Source of the DNA: Candidatus Hydrogenedentota bacterium | Lineage (GTDB): Bacteria; Hydrogenedentota; Hydrogenedentia; Hydrogenedentales; CAILVY01 | Assembly: GCA_029565395.1 (NCBI GenBank) | Contig: JAKQOG010000097.1 | Span: 1-51,896, forward strand | DNA length: 51,896 nt | Direction of reading: 5' to 3' | In this document: one piece after another, positions 19,801-28,067 of the stretch | How positions within the stretch are numbered: the stretch's first letter is position 1 | Layout: each line of letters begins with the position of its first letter | Translations under genes and position numbers: made by a program | The notes under the pieces: model-generated | What the model was told of the DNA's origin: nothing | Databases searched by the model: none | What the model saw: only the letters and a program-made list of their open reading frames with translations

Positions 19801-21059
19801 ACACGACCGGGGGTAGCGATCAATACACGGAAAAGATCCATCTGTTCCTGATCCCCGCCAGTTCGATTCCTGATATTCCTGAGTGCCTGCCCTGCTATAG
19901 TCTGCCGGAATTTCCAACGCAACTGGATTACAAGGTTGTTGATCGGACACAACCGGTTCGTACTATCTCGGCATTTGGTGATGATTGGGAAGTCAAAGGA
20001 CCCAATGATCACACCATGGGTCCAGGTCCCAATTACTTCTCGGATGCGGAAGATGCGGTGTGGGTAGACCTCGATGGTCATGTACATTTGACCATACAGG
20101 GAGAGGATTGCACGGAAATAATCAGCCGGCAGACTGTCGGATACGGCACGGTTTCCTTTGTGGTGAAGGGCCGGACGGATTTGTTTGATAAAAACGTGGT
20201 GTTTGGCGGATTCACGTGGGATCCATTTGCCAGCGAGTCGTTCTTCCGGGAAATTGATGCCGTGGAAATCTCTCAGTTTCACGATCAGGCGGAAGTGACT
20301 CTTCATCAAACCATTCAACCTTGCAGCAAATGTGAACTATGCACGGGTCATTGCTATCAGGCCCCATTCGCGTTGAACGATGAGGACGATAGCATCACGG
20401 TCTACATGACGTGGCAGCCCGGATATGTTGAACTGCGCTCTTATTATGGAAGTTTCGACCTGATGAATCTTCCGCCGCTCTCGGAGTTGATCCTTAAAAG
20501 CGAATTCTCAGGCAGCATGGTGTTTGAACCGGGACTGGAGAATTTCCGCTTCAACCTATGGCTATTTAACGGGGAATTGACTACGACCGGCCTGGATTAT
20601 GAGGTCGAAATCACAAATTTTACGAAACAGACCGAGGTCATTGATTGGGATGATCTTGCACCAGTGATCAGCATAATCGGCGATAACCCCGCCTATGTTG
20701 AGGCGCCAAATGCGTATATGGATGCAGGAGCGGAGGCGATAGACGATATTGACGGACCCGTTGCGGTTCAGGTTTCACACAACGTTGATTCCAACGTGCT
20801 TGGCACGTATATGGTCCAGTACACGGCGGCGGATTCCTTTGGCAATGTGGCCACTGCCACCCGGACCGTGATCGTGCGCGACACCACTCCGCCCGTCATT
20901 GTGATCAGCGGGGCCAACCCATTAATCATACCGGTCTTTTCACCTGCGCCTGATCTGGCCTCCGACATAACAGTCAATGACAGTTTTGAAGGAAACCTCT
21001 GGGATCGCCTGGTCATCACGATTACGCAGCAAGCCAAGGCACTGCGAAATTTCTTTTAA
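16821..21059 (+). CDS. Secreted surface protein with dockerin-like pair, DUF5011/HYR Ig repeats, propeller-like and lectin-like domains
   Basis: The ATG at 16821 is preferred over 16797 because AAGGAG precedes it with good spacing. The product has 1412 residues and a hydrophobic N-terminus acting as signal or anchor. Two EF-hand/dockerin-like units lie at about 17080-17380. Four DUF5011-type Ig repeats follow (PGATA, GTYTLTYTVTD and NTATxTRTVxV signatures, 17395-18350), then a propeller-like region (18360-19370), one Ig repeat, a beta-rich lectin/GH16-like region with a small Cys cluster (19630-20640), and two more Ig repeats. The last repeat ends abruptly before its conserved GTYT core, suggesting C-terminal truncation. 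Long-reach adhesin or matrix protein is the likely role. Expression from a sigma54 promoter shared with the AAA+ genes is unusual for such a protein. Confidence 0.85.
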   Translation: MKKGIMPKVTMANIALIVYVLFYAGNAEYSKKTVHAGVPDYMSVLVAPMDISLIDKTKSAQPAIDPALSKTPGTKLEDKGASAVFHSADQDGDYLINLTELLRVIQFFNSGGLHCAVNPEETEDGFVPGAGGDQNCTPHNSDYNAQDWIINLAELLRLIQLYNSSGYHAECGTEDQFGPGLGENSPCMEGEADTTPPVIDMNNGDPMYWEVGTPFIDPGATAFDNIDGILTVTVTGEVNTSVLGTYIITYTVTDSSGNTATVTRTVIVADQTRPVITLAGDNPLAWEAGVAPFIDPGATAYDNYDHDLTGAIIFTGSVNVQEPGYYTLTYEVADTSGNTASLTRSVHVADTLPPIISLMGDNPMTWELGEAFVDPGATALDSFEGDVSSRILVTGVVDSDHAGAYTLTYTASDMSGNAGFTTRLVNVVDLDPPVITLIGDNPLMVNFISGAYAEPGATAADFADGDVSSRIVISGSVNPMQTGDYTITYSVTDNAGNTAVATRTVVVSLTEFTSSADLGGVILGDCAGYSETTIAIDPPDNAHFGVQLAGGAFYLKQEGGVWQAEKLTRTPAPYISGGYLTLLLKDGYPYLYGTGVGPGAGENFVEATNAGGAWVQRIISSAGSVGLECDSLILNGSIYTISWQWLGAQDIVIKIDGATITPEVLGSGSWLNHNIVADQADNLHILAGSSHWTNETGAWVKTSFPYGYNDESASILPTGEIVVFNELYGLARYSDGSWTLEDITLLAIPDYDGWNRTIDEDSLAVGPDGAIYVITVISNYGDSNKKLVFLTDARGSWEGRELDRWVSSTTQRGPAVSLDSASNVHAVYADTEAGKTKYLIFSPLDFLASGEGNLAKPVITLTGGNVVRIPVDGTFTEGFTAMDANGNDLTAQVVVTGSYDPATPGRYTLTYTVTDEYGNTATTTRRIEVGVGMVITYSPPYGSFDNIAGYVYGVEPSAAVVAGLNELDGNFWEKPWASQPYVTINADGAFYFDYTTGGSDQYTEKIHLFLIPASSIPDIPECLPCYSLPEFPTQLDYKVVDRTQPVRTISAFGDDWEVKGPNDHTMGPGPNYFSDAEDAVWVDLDGHVHLTIQGEDCTEIISRQTVGYGTVSFVVKGRTDLFDKNVVFGGFTWDPFASESFFREIDAVEISQFHDQAEVTLHQTIQPCSKCELCTGHCYQAPFALNDEDDSITVYMTWQPGYVELRSYYGSFDLMNLPPLSELILKSEFSGSMVFEPGLENFRFNLWLFNGELTTTGLDYEVEITNFTKQTEVIDWDDLAPVISIIGDNPAYVEAPNAYMDAGAEAIDDIDGPVAVQVSHNVDSNVLGTYMVQYTAADSFGNVATATRTVIVRDTTPPVIVISGANPLIIPVFSPAPDLASDITVNDSFEGNLWDRLVITITQQAKALRNFF

Positions 21060-21078
21060 AAATGTTGTTTTAAACGAA

Positions 21079-21116
21079 CCTGCCGTGCCGGCAACAGCAC
21101 GGCAGGCTGCGTTTAT
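21079..21116 (+). terminator. Hairpin terminator after the surface protein gene
   Basis: A perfect 10-bp stem CCTGCCGTGC/GCACGGCAGG (21079-21088 with 21097-21106) has an 8-nt loop and lies 20 bp after the stop codon. It is followed by a short T-containing stretch rather than a long U-run. Confidence 0.65.
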
Positions 21117-21190
21117 TAAGGTTTTTGACATTAATGCGCTTTTGAAACGGACGTTTGCCGTCCAAGTCTTGGTATAGGAAGTTCGCCAGT

Positions 21191-21219
21191 TTGCGATAAG
21201 CCAGTATATTGGATAGACT
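21191..21219 (+). promoter_or_regulatory. Possible sigma70 promoter of the FHA-sigma54 activator gene
   Basis: TTGCGA-N17-TAGACT precedes the activator gene by about 50 bp. The match is only fair. No sigma54 element or palindrome was found here, which would fit constitutive production of the activator. Confidence 0.35.
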
Positions 21220-21267
21220 TTACGAATCAGCTTTGTTGATTAAAGGGACGTGAAAGAAGGGTTTCCC

Positions 21268-23262
21268 ATGAGCACTATTCAAGCACTCGTAATTAAGGTG
21301 AAAGGACACTCTGCCGTCCGGTGGGCATTTCCCGTTGAGGAGAATATGTCTATCTCCATAGGCCGGGACGGAGGACAGCAGGGAATGGATGTTACCATAC
21401 CTCAAAACCTGAAGGAGGCAGACACTGTTTCGCAACAGCATGCGCGGATCCTCCGGCGCGGGAATACCTATTGGGTTGAAGATCTGGGGTCCACCAATTT
21501 TACGTACATGGATGACAGGGCAGTGGTTTCGTTTCGGGAGATCGTATTGCCCTGTGACAAATTGCGGCTTGGAAATCTCGAGTTGTCTGTTGAAGAAAAA
21601 ACGCTGAGGGAGGGGGAATTGAAGGAAGCGGTGCTTGTTCATCGGAAAACTGCTTTGAAAAAAGCCGTGTTGTCCACCCGGAATGTGTTCATGGTGCCCG
21701 AAGACTGGCCTGAAATTGACAAAGAAATCAGGTGGTCCTCCGCCCTGGACCAGGTTTTGCAAACCGTCCGCGATGTTAAAGATCCTGATGCCGCCGCCGT
21801 CCGCGTTGCGTCCATTGTGGCGATCTACGAACGGGCAAAGAACGCGGTTATCCGGGTGCATACGGACATAAGCGAACTTCCGGACATTCTTCGCAATTGC
21901 GGAATTGACGCGCCTGACGCCCATGCCAAAATTGCACGAGAGCGCTTGAGAGACGAGCGTTCCCCGCAGGAGTGCATCTGTATACCCTTCTCGTCCTTTG
22001 TCATGTATGCACAGACGAGTATTTCCTGTTCAATACAAACCCTGAACCTGTGCGTAGTCCATTTCGGAAAAGCATCGAACTTTGTTTCCACCGAAAGGGC
22101 CACGCAGTTGATCATGCTGAGCCTCTCGCTCCTGGATACGGTCGCCAGCGCCTGGCATAGCATTAAGAAATCCCAGGAAGCAGTGAAAAAAAGCCGCTCT
22201 CTTCAACTTCCGGACGAAGTGAAGCGGCTCTGTGATGAACATCAGTACTGGGGGGAATCGCCCGCGTTTGTAAAAATGCTCAAAGATGTTTCCAGAGCCG
22301 CCGAAACGTATTTTGTGCCTGATAAAATGGGGCTGCCTATAATTCTTCTTACTGGAGAGACAGGTGTGGGCAAAACCAAATTGGTTGAAGTTATCCGCGA
22401 ATTATCCGGTAGTGCCACTAAACCTTATGTCACGCAAAGTGGATCTGTTCTGGCTGGTATGGATACGACACACCTTAGATCCGAACTTTTTGGGCATGAA
22501 ATAGGCGCCTTCACAGGTGCTACAGAACAGAGAAAGGGGTTATTTGAACGGGCCAGGAATGGTATTTTGTTTCTGGACGAGATTGGGGTGTTGGACCAAT
22601 ATGCTCAACAAGTATTGCTAACGGCGATCACTACCGGAGAGTTTACGCGCCTTGGGGGATCGTCAACGCTTGTCACAAACTGCTACGTTATTCTTGCCAC
22701 AAACAGCAATCTGGAAGAAATGGTGGAACGTAAAGAATTCCGCCGAGATCTATTTGCGCGCATCAGAACATGGTCCTTTGAAATTCCCCCACTATGGAAA
22801 CGCCCCGACGATATTAAAATTATCGCCCAAAAATATATTGAATTCCTCTATGACAAAAAGCCGAAGAAGCACCTTTCACCCGCACTTCTTGAGATCCTTA
22901 TGAAATATAATTGGCCCGACAATATTCGCAGCCTTGTTGACAGTTTAGACTTTGCCTGTAGATTTAGTGAAACAGACGAAATTGCCTTTTGTGACCTGCC
23001 GCCGGATTTGCAGGATAAAATAGCCCGCCGCGTAATGGGGAATACAGCGGACGAACCCCAAACCAGCATGCCGGATGGTTCGAGTGGCGGATTCCCAACA
23101 ATGAAGGAGGTGGTGGCGGAGGTGGAACGGAAACACATAATCGCGGCTCTGGAACGAACCCATGGCAATGATGAAAAAGCCCGTACATTGCTCAAGCTTT
23201 CCAGAAGCACCTATTATGACCGTACGAAGAAATTTGGGCTGCGGGAAAAGCAGGAACAATGA
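21268..23262 (+). CDS. FHA-domain sigma54-dependent transcriptional activator
   Basis: The frame opens with GTG at 21250; the ATG at 21268 has AGAAGG at ideal distance and is preferred. The residue numbers used here count from the GTG. The FHA domain (about 30-115) keeps its phosphothreonine-binding pattern (GRD at 38-40, SQQH at 61-64, GSTN at 80-83). Residues 150-310 resemble a diverged GAF domain. The AAA+ module has Walker A GETGVGKT (369-376), the sigma54-contacting loop GAFTGA (419-424), Walker B FLDE (D443, E444) and an arginine-finger region FRRDLFARI. A Fis-type HTH closes the protein. It should open sigma54 promoters when its FHA domain or a partner is phosphorylated. Its likely targets flank it on both sides, and the kinase and phosphatase are encoded just downstream. 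Confidence 0.92.
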   Translation: MSTIQALVIKVKGHSAVRWAFPVEENMSISIGRDGGQQGMDVTIPQNLKEADTVSQQHARILRRGNTYWVEDLGSTNFTYMDDRAVVSFREIVLPCDKLRLGNLELSVEEKTLREGELKEAVLVHRKTALKKAVLSTRNVFMVPEDWPEIDKEIRWSSALDQVLQTVRDVKDPDAAAVRVASIVAIYERAKNAVIRVHTDISELPDILRNCGIDAPDAHAKIARERLRDERSPQECICIPFSSFVMYAQTSISCSIQTLNLCVVHFGKASNFVSTERATQLIMLSLSLLDTVASAWHSIKKSQEAVKKSRSLQLPDEVKRLCDEHQYWGESPAFVKMLKDVSRAAETYFVPDKMGLPIILLTGETGVGKTKLVEVIRELSGSATKPYVTQSGSVLAGMDTTHLRSELFGHEIGAFTGATEQRKGLFERARNGILFLDEIGVLDQYAQQVLLTAITTGEFTRLGGSSTLVTNCYVILATNSNLEEMVERKEFRRDLFARIRTWSFEIPPLWKRPDDIKIIAQKYIEFLYDKKPKKHLSPALLEILMKYNWPDNIRSLVDSLDFACRFSETDEIAFCDLPPDLQDKIARRVMGNTADEPQTSMPDGSSGGFPTMKEVVAEVERKHIIAALERTHGNDEKARTLLKLSRSTYYDRTKKFGLREKQEQ

Positions 23263-23282
23263 TTCCGATTTTCAGAGTGTTG

Positions 23283-23295
23283 TCTGATTATCAGA
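23283..23295. promoter_or_regulatory. Second copy of palindrome TCTGATTATCAGA (UAS)
   Basis: The sequence is identical over all 13 bp to 16607-16619 and lies 120 bp upstream of the sigma54 promoter at 23415. It overlaps a further palindrome CAGAATT-G-AATTCTG (23292-23306). It sits just after the activator gene's stop codon. Confidence 0.7.
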
Positions 23296-23414
23296 ATTGA
23301 ATTCTGCAAATTAGAGTGATTGAGACACATGAAGTACTTGTGTATAGTGAGATGGTGTATTGTAAATCATTGCGGGGGAATGGGTTGATGATGTTTGGGA
23401 CCAGCCGGAGATTT

Positions 23415-23430
23415 TGGCGCGGCAGTTGCT
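23415..23430 (+). promoter_or_regulatory. Sigma54 promoter of the rhomboid/Clp-FtsH/kinase operon
   Basis: TGGCGC-GGCAG-TTGCT has exact GG-N10-GC spacing. The predicted start near 23441 leaves a leader of about 144 nt before the rhomboid ATG. No other promoter-like element as good was seen in the 322-bp gap 23263-23584. Confidence 0.75.
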
Positions 23431-23584
23431 GTTGCGGTTATGGTGAACATGTTTATCGTATGGAATGAAGAGACCGCAAGAAGTACAGGGAGGGAAAGAA
23501 TGATGGATGCGCGTTTGATGGAGGGAAAACACCGGAGGAGGGCTCCTTCGAGGCAATCGGACCTTACATCAAGGAGGACATCAT

Positions 23585-24316
23585 ATGAGTAGATATGAAC
23601 AGGGTCCGGGCGGAGGGTTTGGCGGCGGCAGACATATCAGCCTCACCATGCCGGATTTGCGCGGCACCATTACGTTATGGATTATGGGTATTTGCGGGGG
23701 AGTCTATGTGGTACAGATGCTATTGGACCAGGCCGGACTGGTTTCCGCCGGGACATCAACGTTGGTGTTGGGGCTCTCACGCGTGGGACTGTCGAAAGGC
23801 TGGATCTGGCAGTTGGTCACATCGCCGTTTCTCCATTCCAACGTGGCGCATCTAGTGTTCAACATGGTAACGCTGGCGTTCTTGGGCGTGGACATCGAGC
23901 GATGGCTGGGGCGCAAACGGTATATCGTGTTCAGTTGCTGTTGCGCTCTGGCGGGCAGTGCCGGATTTCTGGCGCTTACGGGGCCTCGTGCCGTGGGCGT
24001 AGGATACTCGGGCGTGTTATATGGAATTCTCGTGGCGGCGGCGATGCTGTACCCGAATCGCACTATTTTAATATTTTGGCTGTTCCCCATGAAGATGAAG
24101 TGGGCGATGGCGCTTCTGGGCCTGATGGCGTTATTCGCGGCTTTGGAACCAAACCAGAATGGCATTGGTCATGCAGCGCATTTGTTCGGCGCTGTTGCGG
24201 GCTATGCCTTCATCAAATTCATGAGCCGCCCCCGTGCCCGCCGGAACCCTCCCTCAGATGTTAATGCTTTACTGAAGAAAAAACTCCCTAAGCTGAAGAT
24301 ACCGAAGAAATTGTAA
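23585..24316 (+). CDS. Rhomboid-family intramembrane serine protease
   Basis: The product has 243 residues and about six membrane spans (30-48, 72-105, 112-130, 140-157, 160-186, 195-212). The catalytic serine is in GYSG (S142) in place of the usual GxSG, and the catalytic histidine is in HAAHLFGAVAG (H199). The conserved HSNVAHLVFNM loop (84-94) supplies the oxyanion His and Asn. The start is fixed by AAGGAGG about 8 bases upstream. The N-terminus is Gly-rich and soluble, and the C-terminal tail is Lys/Pro-rich and cytosolic. It leads the operon and could cleave a membrane-bound regulator or surface precursor. Confidence 0.9.
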   Translation: MSRYEQGPGGGFGGGRHISLTMPDLRGTITLWIMGICGGVYVVQMLLDQAGLVSAGTSTLVLGLSRVGLSKGWIWQLVTSPFLHSNVAHLVFNMVTLAFLGVDIERWLGRKRYIVFSCCCALAGSAGFLALTGPRAVGVGYSGVLYGILVAAAMLYPNRTILIFWLFPMKMKWAMALLGLMALFAALEPNQNGIGHAAHLFGAVAGYAFIKFMSRPRARRNPPSDVNALLKKKLPKLKIPKKL

Positions 24317-24357
24317 CAGGGCATTGATTCCAGGCGAAATGACGTGGAAAGGACCGG

Positions 24358-27300
24358 ATGATGTTTACTGAAAAAGCGACAAGCATTGTGGAACTGGCCA
24401 AGGATCGGGCGTTTTCGCTGGCAAGAGACTGTGTGGACCTGGAATCGATCCTCGCGGCTATGGGAACCGATTCGGAGGCCGGGGTGCGGTTGGCCGATTG
24501 CCTGACCAACGGTGACACCACGGATTTGCGCGGGCGGTGCCCGGAACTCGGGCGGCCTGCGCCGTGTCCGGGAAAGATGGAACCGGACCCGGACCTGCGC
24601 AGTGTGCTGGAAACGGCACTGAAACTGGCGTCGGGAGAAGGAGTGCCTGACCGGACCCACCCGGGGTTTATCGGTCTGGAACACCTTGTGTGCGCGGTGG
24701 CGATGTCGCGCGTGGCGGTGGAAATACTCGGCGAAGGATTGGCGCCTTTGCGGCAGGACGAAGCAATCAAACTGCTTTCCGGTTGGCTAAGCGATCTGGA
24801 GGGGAGCTATTCCCTGGGCGATCTTGTGGGGCGCTTGCGCGGGCTTCGGGCCGACCTGATGAGTAAGGTCTTCGGGCAGGACCATGCCGTCCAGGCGTTC
24901 GTGGAGGGCTTGTACAACTCCCGCGTAACGGCTGTGGCGGACAAGAGCCGCAAACGTCCGGAGGGCATCTTTGTCTTTGCCGGTCCGCCGGGCGTGGGGA
25001 AGACGTACATGGCCGAGTTGTGCGCGGCCCATCTTGAGCGGCCTTTCCGCCGTTTCGATATGACGGCCTACACCGATCACCAGGCCCATAACGACCTGGT
25101 GGGGTTTGCACCAAGCTATCAAGGCGCACAACCCGGCCAATTGACAGGCTTTGCGCATTCCAACCCGAATGCAATCCTGCTGTTTGATGAAATCGAAAAA
25201 GCCCACCTGAACACGATGCAGTTGTTTTATCAAATCCTTGACGCGGGCCGCCTGGAAGACAAGTTCATGAAGAAAGACGTGGCGTTCCGCGACACCATCA
25301 TCATCTTTACGACGAATGCGGGCCGATCCCTGTATGACGATCCCAACCGCATGGGGATCGGCACGGCCAACGCCACGTATCATAAACGCACTATCCTGAG
25401 CGCCCTGGAAAATGAGAAGAATCCCAGCGACGGCCGGCCCTCCTTCCCGCCCGCTATCTGCTCACGGCTGGGACAGGGCTACCCCGTCATGTTCAACCAC
25501 CTCGGTGTGAATGAACTCGAAAAAATCGTCAATGTCGAAATGAAGCGGGTGGAAGCCCTGCTCGAGCGGCAATATTTTAAATCGTTCCGCCATGAGGGAA
25601 GGCTCCCGATCTCGCTGGTATATCGCGAGGGCGCCCGTGTGGACGCGCGCCAATTGCGTTCCGAAGCGGAAAAATACGTCAAAGCGGAACTATTTCGTTT
25701 TTGCAGCCTGTATGCCCGTGATCGCATCGAAGAGGTGCTGGAAGATATCGATGAGGTGGTGTATTCCGTAGGGTTTCCGGATACACCGGAAGAGAAAACC
25801 ATTGAAGAACTCTTCCAGCCCGTGGATCGGCCCAAGGTTCTGTTGGCGGCCAATACAGCATTTCTTGATGCCTGCCGTACGGGTGTGACGCAGTTTGACT
25901 GGCTCCATGCCGAGACCCCTTCGGAAGCCATCGAAAAACTTGCCGTGGATGATGTGGATTTCATTCTTTTGGACTTGTGGCTCGGCAGCACCGGGGCCGC
26001 ATCAGAAAATACCGCGGATTATGTGGCGCTTGAAGCGCGGGAGCTGGACAGCGGGCGGGAAATGCTCAAGCGGCTGCACGAACGCTTTCCGCTCATCCCG
26101 GTATATCTTCTTTCATTCGTACAGCGGGACGCGGAAGCCGCCACACTGGAATCCGATGAAAAAGTCATTTCTTCAAAGGAGGAGATTCTCGCCACCCGGC
26201 CTGTTGATGTGAACTATCTTACGGACAGCAAACATCCGTTTGAAGACGAAATCCTGCACCGCCCCATTGACGATGAATTGCTGTTGGCGTGCATTCGCGC
26301 CGGCGGGGCGCGCGGGCTGGTCAGCACGGATTTCGGCGTGGGCAGGCGCGGCTGCAGCGCGAAACGCGCCCAACAGTTCGAGAAAAGTTTGACGGCCATT
26401 CACCATCGTTTATATCGGGAGAAAAAAGCGCGGGCCCTGGCAAGGGAGCGAAAGGTGCTCTCGTTCGACACAATTGCCGATCTGGATCGCGATGCGCGCA
26501 CGCTCACCTTCCGCTTGCGCAACTTCCGCCTGGCGCGTGCCTTGGATGCATCCGATGCCGGTGAAATGATCGAAGATGTCTCCCGGCCTGCCACGCGTTT
26601 TGACGACGTCCTCGGGGCCACGGAGGCCAAAACCGCCTTGCAGTTCATCGTGGACTGGCTACGCAATTCCAAAAAATACCGTGCATTGGGATTGCGGGCG
26701 CCGAGAGGAATTTTGATGACGGGGCCTCCGGGCACCGGCAAGACCATGCTGGCCCGCGCGGTGGCGGGGGAATCGGATTGCGCCTTCGTCGAGAAATCGG
26801 CCTCTTCTTTCGTTACCATGTGGCAGGGAAGCGGACCGCAGAATATCCGGGACCTTTTTGCCCGGGCGCGCCGTTATGCTCCGGCTATTGTGTTCATCGA
26901 CGAAATCGACGCTATCGGCAAGGAACGCGTGGGCGGCCCTTCCTCGCGCGCACAGGAAGAAACCCTCAATGCGCTGCTTACGGAAATGGACGGATTTGCC
27001 GCCGACACCGACACCAGCCCCGTGATTGTGCTGGCGGCCACTAACCTGGAAAAGGAACTGGACGAGGCCCTCAAGCGCCGCTTCGACCGCACCATCGAAG
27101 TGGATAAGCCGGACCGTGAAGCCCGCCTGACCTATCTAAAGAGAACCATGGCGTCACGGCGCGCCGCAAATGTCGCCGAAGAGACGCTTAACCGCCTTGC
27201 CGGACAAACCGCGGGCATGACCATTGCCAACCTCGAACGAATCGTTCAGGAGGCCGGCGTCATGGCGGCGCAGGCCGGGACCAGCATCAGCGATGCACTG

Positions 27301-27903
27301 CTGGAGGAAGCCTTTGAGAAGGCGCGCATGGGCGTAGCGAAAGGCGCGCCCGATCCGGAAATGCTCAAGCGCGTGGCCCGGCACGAGTCCGGCCACACCA
27401 TGGTTGCCTGGCGCGGCGGCAATAAACCCGTGCAGGTCACCATTGTCGGCCGGGGCGGCGCGGGCGGATTCATGGAACGTGAAACGGACGAAGAACGACT
27501 CCTCTATACCAAACCGGAGATCGAACAGCTCATCTGCGAAGCCATGGGCGGACGCGCCGCGGAAATCGTCTATTACGGCGAAGAAGACGGCCTCTCCACG
27601 GGCGTCGGGAGCGACCTGCGCCACGCCACGCAATGGGCCGTGCGAATGATTCAGGAATTGGGCATGACCAGCGATATGGGACAAGTCGCCGTGGGCGACG
27701 TCACGGGCAATCGCGGAGGCGATGGCCCCCTGAGCGCCGAAGTCACCCAACAGGCCCGGAAAATTGTGGACGAACAACTCAAGAGAGCCGTAGCGCTCCT
27801 CAACGAGAATCGAGCCGCTCTGGACGCACTGGTCGAGGAACTCTTGAAAAAGAACCGCCTGACCCGCGAGGAAATGGAGCCAATACTCGATGGAGAAAAA
27901 TAA
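24358..27903 (+). CDS. Fusion protein: Clp-N, ClpB-D2-like AAA+, receiver-like domain, FtsH-like AAA+ and M41 metalloprotease
   Basis: The product has 1181 residues in one open frame. Residues 1-150 resemble the Clp N-terminal repeat domain. Residues 165-420 are a Clp-D2-type AAA+ with Walker A GPPGVGKT (209-216), Walker B FDEIEKA (D277, E278) and arginine finger R370. Residues 490-645 resemble a response-regulator receiver: D539 in FILLDLW sits at the phospho-Asp position, and YLLSFV resembles the conserved beta4. Residues 740-990 are an FtsH-type AAA+: Walker A GPPGTGKT (789-796), IDEID (D848, E849) and RRFDR. The M41 zinc site is HESGH (1009-1013), with D1086 as third ligand. No membrane segment is present, unlike true FtsH. 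All catalytic motifs look intact. It should unfold and degrade proteins in the cytosol, with the first ring possibly feeding the second. The start has AAAGGA just upstream. Confidence 0.9.
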   Translation: MMFTEKATSIVELAKDRAFSLARDCVDLESILAAMGTDSEAGVRLADCLTNGDTTDLRGRCPELGRPAPCPGKMEPDPDLRSVLETALKLASGEGVPDRTHPGFIGLEHLVCAVAMSRVAVEILGEGLAPLRQDEAIKLLSGWLSDLEGSYSLGDLVGRLRGLRADLMSKVFGQDHAVQAFVEGLYNSRVTAVADKSRKRPEGIFVFAGPPGVGKTYMAELCAAHLERPFRRFDMTAYTDHQAHNDLVGFAPSYQGAQPGQLTGFAHSNPNAILLFDEIEKAHLNTMQLFYQILDAGRLEDKFMKKDVAFRDTIIIFTTNAGRSLYDDPNRMGIGTANATYHKRTILSALENEKNPSDGRPSFPPAICSRLGQGYPVMFNHLGVNELEKIVNVEMKRVEALLERQYFKSFRHEGRLPISLVYREGARVDARQLRSEAEKYVKAELFRFCSLYARDRIEEVLEDIDEVVYSVGFPDTPEEKTIEELFQPVDRPKVLLAANTAFLDACRTGVTQFDWLHAETPSEAIEKLAVDDVDFILLDLWLGSTGAASENTADYVALEARELDSGREMLKRLHERFPLIPVYLLSFVQRDAEAATLESDEKVISSKEEILATRPVDVNYLTDSKHPFEDEILHRPIDDELLLACIRAGGARGLVSTDFGVGRRGCSAKRAQQFEKSLTAIHHRLYREKKARALARERKVLSFDTIADLDRDARTLTFRLRNFRLARALDASDAGEMIEDVSRPATRFDDVLGATEAKTALQFIVDWLRNSKKYRALGLRAPRGILMTGPPGTGKTMLARAVAGESDCAFVEKSASSFVTMWQGSGPQNIRDLFARARRYAPAIVFIDEIDAIGKERVGGPSSRAQEETLNALLTEMDGFAADTDTSPVIVLAATNLEKELDEALKRRFDRTIEVDKPDREARLTYLKRTMASRRAANVAEETLNRLAGQTAGMTIANLERIVQEAGVMAAQAGTSISDALLEEAFEKARMGVAKGAPDPEMLKRVARHESGHTMVAWRGGNKPVQVTIVGRGGAGGFMERETDEERLLYTKPEIEQLICEAMGGRAAEIVYYGEEDGLSTGVGSDLRHATQWAVRMIQELGMTSDMGQVAVGDVTGNRGGDGPLSAEVTQQARKIVDEQLKRAVALLNENRAALDALVEELLKKNRLTREEMEPILDGEK

Positions 27904-27931
27904 CCGGACAGATGACATGAGTCTTTTGGGG

Positions 27932-27952
27932 TATCAAATGTTGGATTTGATA
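27932..27952. promoter_or_regulatory. 8-bp inverted repeat between fusion protease and PP2C genes
   Basis: TATCAAAT-GTTGG-ATTTGATA is a perfect hairpin in the 164-bp intergenic gap. There is no U-tract after it, so an operator or mRNA-processing site is as likely as a weak terminator. No sigma54 element is present in this gap. Confidence 0.35.
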
Positions 27953-28067
27953 GTCGAAGCATTCCGAGTGCGATAGTGAGAATTATCAATGGGCACCATG
28001 GATAAAATCATAGTTTGGGATAGGGACCGGAGGTTATTCGGAGGACTGACAGGAAAGGGGATCTCCT

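Noticed and set aside
23440..23592. 50-residue ORF in the rhomboid leader
   Set aside because: It begins at the predicted transcription start, overlaps the rhomboid start, has Arg-rich composition and no Shine-Dalgarno of its own.
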